Source: Aquila chrysaetos chrysaetos (Eukaryota; Chordata; Aves; Accipitriformes; Accipitridae). Taken from it: a DNA stretch of 64,000 nucleotides. The translations under genes were made by a program, and so were the position numbers. Location of the stretch: positions 27,533,363-27,597,362 of the forward strand of contig NC_044005.1 in NCBI RefSeq assembly GCF_900496995.4, written 5' to 3'. The notes under the pieces were generated by a model. The model searched no databases. It saw nothing but the letters and a program-made list of their open reading frames with translations, and was not told the DNA's origin. Every line of letters starts with the position of its first letter. Position 1 is the first letter of the stretch. Of this stretch, positions 59,701-64,000 are shown one piece after another.

Positions 59701-60607
59701 AATCAAATTCTTTGCTTCCCCCTATTCAGGTTCAGGATGGCGTTAGTCCCGATCCGACCCGATCAGGAGCCACCAAATGGTGGGGCGCCCCTCCTAGATC
59801 AAGTCAGAATTCAGGAACTAAGACCATCCCAGACGAGCCCCCAATTGTGAAAAATGATCGTGTCCAAAACAGGATTCTAATTAAAGTTTAAAATTTATTA
59901 AACGAATAGAGGCAAGCAAACAGCGCTGGGTGCACCGGGAGTCTCTGCTCTACCAAGGCGCACACCGTACAGTTCCTGGTTTTGGTTTATATTCCTTCTG
60001 CTAATACATATTCATAGCTATTTCCAAGACAAGGTGGGTCTGTGCAAATGAATTCCAGGAATAGTCGTATCTCTTTTAGTGCATGTCCTTTTCGCCTCTT
60101 GGGGTCTTCCTTACTCTCATCTGGTGGTCGTTGGATGAAGTCAGTAGTCTTCCTCGGCTCTCCCTCCGGATGACCCTAGACCTTACGCATGCACTTTACA
60201 AGCCTCCCTTGCTCAATACCACGTGGCTAGCAACAAGACCGGTTCAAGCTGGCATACTAAAATGTTAGGTGGCTTTTGCAAGAAGCAAGAACTATATACA
60301 TACCATTCTACTTCCTCTAGGCCTGCGGTTATACAAGATCAAGCAAAATGGTTAAAGATTACATATGCAGAGAGGGTCACATTTCACCATGCAGCCCTAG
60401 CATTGTTTTATATTGACACGAATCAGGTGAATACATTTCACACTTACCCAGCACGGCGGCCATGGCGCTCCCGACCATACCCCCGCCCGACACCACCACA
60501 TCGTAGAGCGGGGCGGCGGCGGCCACAGAGCGGAGCGGAACCCGCGGGCCGGCCCACAACCGCCCACTCAACGGAGCCAGCAAGCCCCGACCGCACAGGA
60601 CCGCCAT
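41732..60607 (-). CDS. COQ6: COQ6, flavin-dependent ubiquinone biosynthesis monooxygenase, complete
   Basis: FAD monooxygenase of the mitochondrial coenzyme Q complex, acting in ring C5-hydroxylation. Exons: 60448-60607, 49058-49192, 48292-48350, 47035-47158, 46454-46584, 45973-46080, 45812-45874, 45384-45491, 44772-44974, 43499-43614, 42907-43073 and 41732-41761. Phases are continuous and encode 467 aa (human 468). Exon 1 carries a short Arg/Ala-rich presequence and the dinucleotide-binding motif [16 protein letters not shown] (residues 35-50). Exon 6 has [10 protein letters not shown], and exon 10 has the second FAD motif [21 protein letters not shown], starting about residue 364. The C-terminus is [14 protein letters not shown]. 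The gene is intact, but intron 1 now spans 49193-60447 because a 9.5-kb provirus sits 5 bases past the exon 1 border. It is divergent from FAM161B and convergent with ENTPD5. Confidence 0.97.
47443..48028 (-). mobile_element. Solo retroviral LTR in COQ6 intron 3
   Basis: 586-bp element with TG...CA termini and a perfect 5-bp target duplication CACCT (47438-47442 and 48029-48033). In minus orientation it begins TGTATTGGTTTTGGCTGGG, contains an AATAAA-type signal upstream of a pyrimidine- and GT-rich segment, and ends GGGGTTAAACCACAACA. I recognise it as a common bird endogenous-retrovirus LTR family but do not give a subfamily. It is sense to COQ6, with no internal retroviral sequence, so it arose by LTR-LTR recombination. 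Confidence 0.85.
50600..50910. promoter_or_regulatory. Stranded part of the COQ6/FAM161B CpG island (COQ6 intron 1)
   Basis: CpG-rich sequence ends exactly at the provirus junction. Removing the provirus and one target copy joins it to COQ6 exon 1 and the promoter island at 60448-61120. It is therefore the intronic shore of that island, displaced about 9.5 kb from the promoter. No coding exon was recognised. Confidence 0.7.
50906..50910 (-). repeat. Target-site duplication copy 1 (CTTAC; GTAAG on the COQ6 strand)
   Basis: Identical to 60443-60447 on the other side of the provirus. On the minus strand it follows the 3' LTR end ...TTTTTCACA and reads GTAAGG, a usable 5' splice site. Confidence 0.95.
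50911..51507 (-). repeat. 3' LTR of the provirus
   Basis: 597 bp. In minus orientation it starts TGTGAAATG and ends TTTTTCACA. TATAAA lies at 51051-51056 and AATAAA at 50959-50964. Differences from the 5' LTR are at 51107, 51130, 51455 and 51458, the last two being CpG transitions. The env frame runs 66 bases into this LTR. Confidence 0.96.
51442..53656 (-). pseudogene. env: env (SU and TM), split by one frameshift
   Basis: Envelope glycoprotein gene. The ATG at 53654-53656 opens a 259-codon frame with a signal peptide (about residues 1-19) and cysteine- and N-glycosylation-rich surface domain, ending at 52877-52879. The continuation (52854-51442, about 470 codons, one frame over) holds a CCVC CXXC-type motif early in the frame, a TM ectodomain with an [14 protein letters not shown] segment and the CX6CC motif ([10 protein letters not shown]), then one strong hydrophobic anchor (around [20 protein letters not shown]). 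The break falls in a six-A run near 52882-52887 and is explained by one extra base. No nonsense codons occur otherwise. I see no canonical RXK/RR cleavage site followed by a hydrophobic fusion peptide. The frame ends inside the 3' LTR. Confidence 0.9.
51510..51526 (-). other. Polypurine tract
   Basis: On the minus strand AAAAAAGGAAATGGGGG lies two bases upstream of the 3' LTR, the expected plus-strand DNA primer site of a retrovirus. Confidence 0.9.
53657..53961 (-). other. Non-coding spacer upstream of env
   Basis: AT-rich then GC-rich sequence with no long frame on the sense strand. On the minus strand TTCCTACCAG near 53889 is a possible env splice acceptor. A 131-codon frame on the opposite strand (53589-53984) shows no retroviral feature. 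Confidence 0.4.
53962..54237 (-). CDS. Unassigned 91-aa cysteine-rich ORF between pol and env
   Basis: An intact ATG-to-TAA frame, distinct from the integrase and env frames. It encodes 91 residues with 11 cysteines in CXXCXXC (23-29), CXCXXC (35-40), CXXCXC (63-68) and CC (82-83) arrangements, and a basic C-terminal part ([16 protein letters not shown] region). The pattern suggests metal binding, but I do not recognise a family. A good splice acceptor (ATCCTTACAG, exon starting at 54297) lies 60 bases upstream, and this ATG is the first after it, so a spliced mRNA could express it. There is no signal peptide. It could be a retroviral accessory gene or a chance frame; function is unknown. Confidence 0.45.
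   Translation of the reverse strand: MGGVPQLTTRDSRTPSRANTQLCPICRQCSLYLICHCYYCGKYIIHYNGSQQVYLVGTLSPFCIRCRCINRLEILTRKRYFCCRTNRVVVI
54344..57839 (-). pseudogene. pol: pro-pol (protease, reverse transcriptase, RNase H, integrase), multiply interrupted
   Basis: Continues after the gag UAG. Protease has LIDTGAEKS (about 57733). RT has LPQGF and QYVDDLL. RNase H has VDGSS, ACELYAL and TDSKYAY. Integrase has the HHCC finger (HAQTHWG...CLTCQK) and three acidic segments (QVDFTEL, DSDQG, GKVERM). Nonsense codons: TAA 57564, TGA 56997, TGA 56769, TGA 56598, TGA 55603, TGA 55456 and TGA 55078 (low coordinates). Frameshifts lie near 56371 (A run, before RNase H) and 54965 (CA-rich, in the integrase core). 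The TGA codons at 56598 and 55078 replace positions that are Trp in related gammaretroviral Pol proteins. The integrase frame ends at 54344. Confidence 0.93.
57840..59348 (-). pseudogene. gag: gag (MA-p12-like-CA-NC), interrupted
   Basis: The ATG at 59346-59348 opens MGQTKSK, a myristoylation-type start, giving 358 codons to TAG at 58272. Matrix has the gamma-type [18 protein letters not shown] segment. A proline-rich linker has a PTAP late-domain motif (178-181) and a TPPY (146-149) in place of the usual PPPY. Capsid runs to ...GKDESPTE, where the TAG interrupts the conserved LERL segment. Downstream the frame shifts at a seven-G run (58165-58171) and returns near an AG-repeat at about 58010. 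The nucleocapsid Cys-His box [14 protein letters not shown] is intact. A UAG at 57840-57842 followed by GGGTGTCAGGGG is the normal gag-pro read-through site. A UAG immediately precedes the gag ATG, so no in-frame glycosylated Gag extension adjoins it. Confidence 0.93.
59349..59825 (-). other. Proviral 5' leader
   Basis: Non-coding leader between the primer-binding site and gag, expected to hold the packaging signal and splice donor. No strong GTAAG/GTGAG donor is obvious on the minus strand; CCGGTGAAGG near 59466 is the best weak candidate. Confidence 0.6.
59826..59843 (-). other. Primer-binding site, tRNA-Pro type
   Basis: On the minus strand TGGGGGCTCGTCTGGGAT lies two bases after the 5' LTR. 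It matches the proline-tRNA site used by murine leukaemia-type viruses except for one base (T for C at position 13). Confidence 0.93.
59846..60442 (-). repeat. 5' LTR of the provirus
   Basis: 597 bp, 99.3% identical to the 3' LTR. On the minus strand TATAAA lies at 59986-59991 and AATAAA at 59894-59899. It begins 5 bases after the COQ6 exon 1 border, so its poly(A) signal lies in sense within COQ6 intron 1. Confidence 0.96.
60443..60447 (-). repeat. Target-site duplication copy 2, forming the COQ6 exon 1 splice donor
   Basis: CTTAC on plus, GTAAG on the COQ6 strand. Directly follows exon 1 (...GTGCTGG), and with the LTR start gives GTAAGTGTG, a good 5' splice site. Confidence 0.95.
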
Positions 60608-61118
60608 CACTGCGGAAGTGACGACACACCACCCGCCTCCAAGCGGAAGCCGCTCCGAGAAACCATGACAACGCAGCCTGCTCGGGGGGCGGGCGCTACA
60701 CAAAACACCTCTTCTCGATCACCAATGAGCCAACCGCGGCTGTCCGCTTTGGAGTCCGATTGGCTGCTTGAGGCCAAAAAGGCGGGCCTAGAGAGCCGTC
60801 GGCTTCGCTGATTGGCAGGAGCGAGCATCAGTGCCGTTGGAGGGCCGAGGCGGCGGCCTGCAGGTGAGGGGAACGGCCCGGCCTCGGCCCTCCCGGCTTT
60901 ACCTCAGCCCCGGCGGCGGCGACCCGGGGCTGAGGTAAAGCCGGGAGGGCCGAGGCCGGGCCTGGAGTTTGGGGTCGCACCCCCGAAACAACCCACTTCT
61001 CGATTTTTAAAAATTTTTTTTCCCCCCTTTCAGGTGACACGACATCCCCTCAGGCTGTAACGGACCAACTCCTGCGTCTCCCGCCACCGGCCCGAGGAGC
61101 TGACAGCGGCTTCTCGGG
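60608..61118. promoter_or_regulatory. CpG-rich bidirectional promoter of COQ6 (-) and FAM161B (+), with FAM161B 5' UTR
   Basis: About 510 bp separate the two divergent start codons. CCAAT-type boxes appear on both strands (for example gattggct near 60759 and gattggca near 60810). A putative FAM161B non-coding exon ends CCTGCAG before a GTGAGG donor at 60864. The acceptor TTTCAG ends at 61033, giving a 170-base intron and a second exon bearing the ATG. Confidence 0.75.
60875..60962. repeat. Perfect inverted repeat, 39-bp arms with 10-nt loop
   Basis: Arms 60875-60913 and 60924-60962 are exact reverse complements, about 70% GC, separated by cggcggcgac. The repeat lies within the putative first intron of FAM161B, at the COQ6/FAM161B promoter. 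Confidence 0.95.
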
Positions 61119-62987
61119 ATGGGAGGCCGGAGGTCTCCGTTAGAACTGGGCTTAGCCTACCAGGTAAAGTTAAAGGGTGATGACCTCGGGGTATCCGAAG
61201 AGGACGAGGAGCTGGAGGGTTTCAGGCGGGAGGCGGCAGTCCTGCGTGAGAAGCTGTGGGAGGCTCTCAGGTAGGATGGTACCTGGTAAGGATGGCAGAA
61301 TGGCATGAGGGATTCCTGCTGCTTCTGACCAGTGACGAGGTGGAGCATGAAGTGCCGAGATGCATGTATATAGTACCAAAACGCTGGGCACAAACGTATT
61401 CACAGATGGGAGGATAGGGCCAACAGGCACCCACATAAGCAGCATTCACGTAAAACATGAACAGCACAAATCCCATTCCTGCTCATCAGCTAATCACGCT
61501 TAAAATTTGCTAGCAGATCACACACATTTCTATCCAGCATCCAGTCTTCAGAGCTGTGGTCTCTGCAACATCTAGCTCTCAGACCTCGTCTTTCGCTGTG
61601 GTTAGTCCAGCTTGAAGTTCACTATTCACTAGCAGATCACACACACATGCTCTTACACAGGAAATAGTTTATGAAGAACAGACTGCAGCAATCACCAGGC
61701 AAGTGTATTGACCAGGAGCCTGTTTACACATGATCGGCACCCTCTGTTTCCCCCTTTTCCCCATTTTCCTGTTCTTGGTCCACCCTGATCCACCTTGATC
61801 TTTCCTTTTACCTGCATTTATTCCTTCCCTAAATATCTCATAAGTTTTACTCAGTTTCACAATTGCCCTCAAACATCCTATGAGAAGTTTGCTATTTCAG
61901 TGAGACTCATGATAGTCTTGGTCTTCTTATCAGCTACAAAGTTTCCAGCTGGACTTCTCAAGAGTTGCACGAAAGCTGTTCCTTGCAATGGCTCTTCCAT
62001 CAGCGTCTTAGGAATGATGGTGTTTGGTACTGTTTGTTAGGATTTGTGCATCTGTGCACCTAAATTATTGCCTCTCCTGAGTTTGTCTTTTATGTTGAGT
62101 AGCTATCAACTGAAGTTGGAACTTTCTGGTTTACTTGTGGCCTTTCTGGCAATAGAGTGCTAGCAGCATAATAAACTGCATTACAAAGCTAAGTAGGCAT
62201 AACCACCATTTTATATGTGGAAAATGGAAAACAAGCAAAGCTCTGCTCACAAACTTTGGTAGCAAAGGAAAATATAGAGCCCGAGAACAATAAGTCCTAG
62301 GCCTGTCTTTTAAAGACCATCTCAGCTTACAGTGTCTTTCTCTTAATCAACAGTGTCTCCCTTCTTTTAATTCTATTTTTTTAATAATTTCACTTATTTC
62401 CCCTTCATAATGTCTTTGTCTTAGTCGTCCATCTGGTAACAAAAGGCAGTCCAGTTCTTTGATCGACCTCACCTCTGACAGTACCTGGGATCAGCAAAAG
62501 CCTCACTTGTTTCCTAAATCCCGCTTGAGGCCAAAAAGCGCTTCATCTCCCTGGATTCCTTCCATCACCATCCCTCAGCCTTTCGAAATGACACTGCGGG
62601 AAGCTCGCAAAAAGTCCCAGTTGATGAAGTCATATGTGTTTCTTGAACTAGACAAACAGAGAGACAAAAGGCAAAGCCAGGATGAAGCTGAATGTCAGAA
62701 GCAATTCCGGGCACAGCCTGTACCTGCCCATGTGTTTCTGCCCCTTTATCAGGAAATAATGGAGCAGAATGAGATTCGCAGGCAAATAGCAACACAGAAG
62801 AGAAAAGAGCTGTTACTTTCAACCCAGCGGCCCTTCAGTTTCCTGGAGAAGGAGGAGAAAAAGAAAGAAGCTATCAGACAAAAGTTCCTGGCAGCAGCAA
62901 CCCCAAATGAGAGCTCCAAACAGAAGCAAGCAACCAAAAAAATTCCTAAATCTACTTATGACCCACTTCTTGGAGATAAACTCAAAG
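61119..62987 (+). CDS. FAM161B: FAM161B, ciliary/centrosomal family protein, 5' two coding exons (partial)
   Basis: Paralogue of the ciliary basal-body and microtubule protein FAM161A; its molecular role is poorly defined. Exon 61119-61270 (ATG in ...CGGG-ATG-GGAGG) and exon 62425-62987 join in phase 2 and encode about 238 residues before the window ends. Conserved UPF0564/FAM161 segments: PSITIPQPFEMTLREARKK, ECQKQFRAQPVPAHVFLPLY, KRKELLLSTQRPFSFLEKEE and KKIPKSTYDPLLGDKLK. The N-terminal region before the PF(E)MTLREA segment is much shorter than in human, consistent with loss or absence of an acidic stretch. Donors are GTAGG at 61271 and GTAAA at 62988. The remaining exons lie beyond 64000. 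Confidence 0.92.
61650..62110 (+). repeat. Interspersed repeat copy B (approximate limits), FAM161B intron
   Basis: Diverged copy of the element at 33470-34000, same orientation, sharing the cagactgcag, ccctaaatatc, gagaagtttgct and tgtttgttaggatttgtg blocks in order. Similar CA-rich sequence with 'agcagatcacacacac' lies just upstream (61510-61650) and may belong to the same element. Family not assigned. Confidence 0.55.
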
Positions 62988-64000
62988 GTAAAATGCCAGG
63001 GCTCTTCCTGTAAAAACAGCTCCCTGCCTGTCCCTCACTGTCTCCATGCTGGGAGGTAGGATCATGGCCCACAGGGTGTCACTTGGAGTATAAAGCCAAT
63101 ATCATTACATCCCCTGGTGTCTCCTGTGTATCACTGGTCATTACATTTCATCTAGGTACCCTTACGGTAGAGTGTCCTAAATTTACTAGTCTTGTATCAG
63201 TGTCAGTAGCAGCAGTTCTGTGCCACTCCCCAGCACACATGGGTACATTGAGCTCTTCAGACAGATTTCCACACCCCTTTTGCTGCAAATCATGACAGTT
63301 TGGGAATCCTTCCCTGCACTGGATTCCATACCTTTGGTTACACTAAAGGGACTGAGATGACTTGTGGCACAAACGTGAAGACATATGTAGTGCCAGAAGT
63401 GTCCAAGGTCCGTGCAGTATCTTGGAACTGACAGTTTTACTCCCACCCAAGTGATCTGTGCTGCACAGAACCCCTAGGAGAAAAATATCTCCTGAGTCCA
63501 AATCAGGCAATTAGTTCAGTTCTAAGTGATAGTGCAGTAGTCCAGTCTCTCCTGCCATCCTCTGATCTTTTCAGTTGCCTTCCCCCGTGCTCTCCACCTT
63601 AAGTGCTAAAACAGGGGATGTAGGTGCCAGGACCATTCTAGTCAGAGGGACAGCCAAGGACATTTTCCTGATGCTCACTTTCTTTCAGATGGCTTAAGCC
63701 CCCACAGTTATAAGTTTGAAGTAAGCAATACAGACTTCACGCTTGAATATAGGAACTAAATCAGTCCTTTATAATTCTCATTGCTTTTCTCACCCCTTTC
63801 TTTTTTTTACTGTTTCCCACTGATTTGTTCTTGAGTATACACCAGTTCAGTTTTCATCAGAAAACATTTGTTGCGGTGTGCTAAACTAAATAGATTAGAA
63901 CGGTAAAAGAGCAAAGGACGAGCCATTGTTCTGTTTCTATCTGGTATATGAGAAGGGAGGAGGAATGAACATTTCATACCTCAGCCAATGCAAACTTATA
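62988..64000 (+). other. FAM161B: FAM161B intron, runs off the window
   Basis: No further FAM161B exon was recognised to the window end. A CAG at 63689 preceding a short open stretch does not encode FAM161-like sequence. Confidence 0.5.

Larger units (their letters stand above)
50911..60442 (-). mobile_element. Full-length gammaretrovirus-like provirus (9,532 bp) in COQ6 intron 1
   Basis: Complete LTR-leader-gag-pro-pol-ORF-env-LTR structure on the minus strand, sense to COQ6. Both LTRs are 597 bp and TG...CA bounded, with a 5-bp target duplication. Gamma-type hallmarks: a proline-tRNA primer site, Gag starting MGQ, a single Cys-His box, a UAG read-through-type codon between gag and pro, QYVDD reverse transcriptase, and an Env with a CXXC and a CX6CC motif. 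LTRs differ at 4 of 597 sites. Gag-pol is defective (eight nonsense codons, about four frameshifts) and env has one frameshift, so it cannot encode a complete set of proteins. The avian subfamily was not named. Confidence 0.96.

Noticed and set aside
62459..63013. FAM161B second exon extending past 62987 to a stop at 63011
   Set aside because: A GTAAA donor follows ...GDKLK, and human sequence diverges from the read-through residues at that point.
63690..63760. CAG-preceded open stretch that could be a third FAM161B exon
   Set aside because: It is phase-compatible, but the residues do not resemble the family and no donor precedes the stop.

Overview
The window is avian genomic DNA. It carries a CR1 LINE 3' tail with the ATTCTATG-type terminal repeat, bird-style endogenous retroviral LTRs, intron-containing vertebrate genes and two CpG-island promoters. 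The gene order matches the human 14q24.3 block (ALDH6A1, BBOF1, ENTPD5, COQ6, FAM161B), with alternating strands. The species cannot be named from the sequence alone.

Layout: 1-2607 holds the last four coding exons of ALDH6A1 (+), followed by its 3' UTR. 6258-15806 holds BBOF1 (-), nine recognised coding exons, with a solo LTR (12620-13731) in an intron. 15100-16750 is a CpG island shared head to head by BBOF1 and ENTPD5. 21600-37446 is ENTPD5 (+), complete in 13 coding exons (428 aa). 41732-60607 is COQ6 (-), complete in 12 coding exons (467 aa), converging on ENTPD5. 60608-61118 is the divergent COQ6/FAM161B promoter. 61119-62987 holds the first two coding exons of FAM161B (+), which runs off the window.

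The outstanding feature is a full-length 9,532-bp gammaretrovirus-like provirus (50911-60442, minus strand) inside COQ6 intron 1. It has two 597-bp LTRs (4 mismatches), a tRNA-Pro-type primer-binding site, a polypurine tract, gag, pro-pol, an unassigned cysteine-rich 91-codon ORF between pol and env, and env. The 5-bp target duplication is CTTAC. Read on the COQ6 strand this is GTAAG, the intron 1 splice donor itself, so the insertion duplicated the donor. One copy still serves exon 1 and the other now abuts the 3' LTR. The provirus is young by LTR identity, yet gag-pol holds eight nonsense codons (six TGA) and about four frameshifts, while env has a single frameshift.

Two cilia-related genes (BBOF1, FAM161B) each share a bidirectional CpG-island promoter with a metabolic gene (ENTPD5, an ER UDPase; COQ6, a coenzyme Q hydroxylase). 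The first intron of FAM161B contains a perfect 39-bp hairpin stem with a 10-nt loop. Remaining sequence is introns, UTRs and repeats. No CRISPR arrays, tRNA or rRNA genes were seen.
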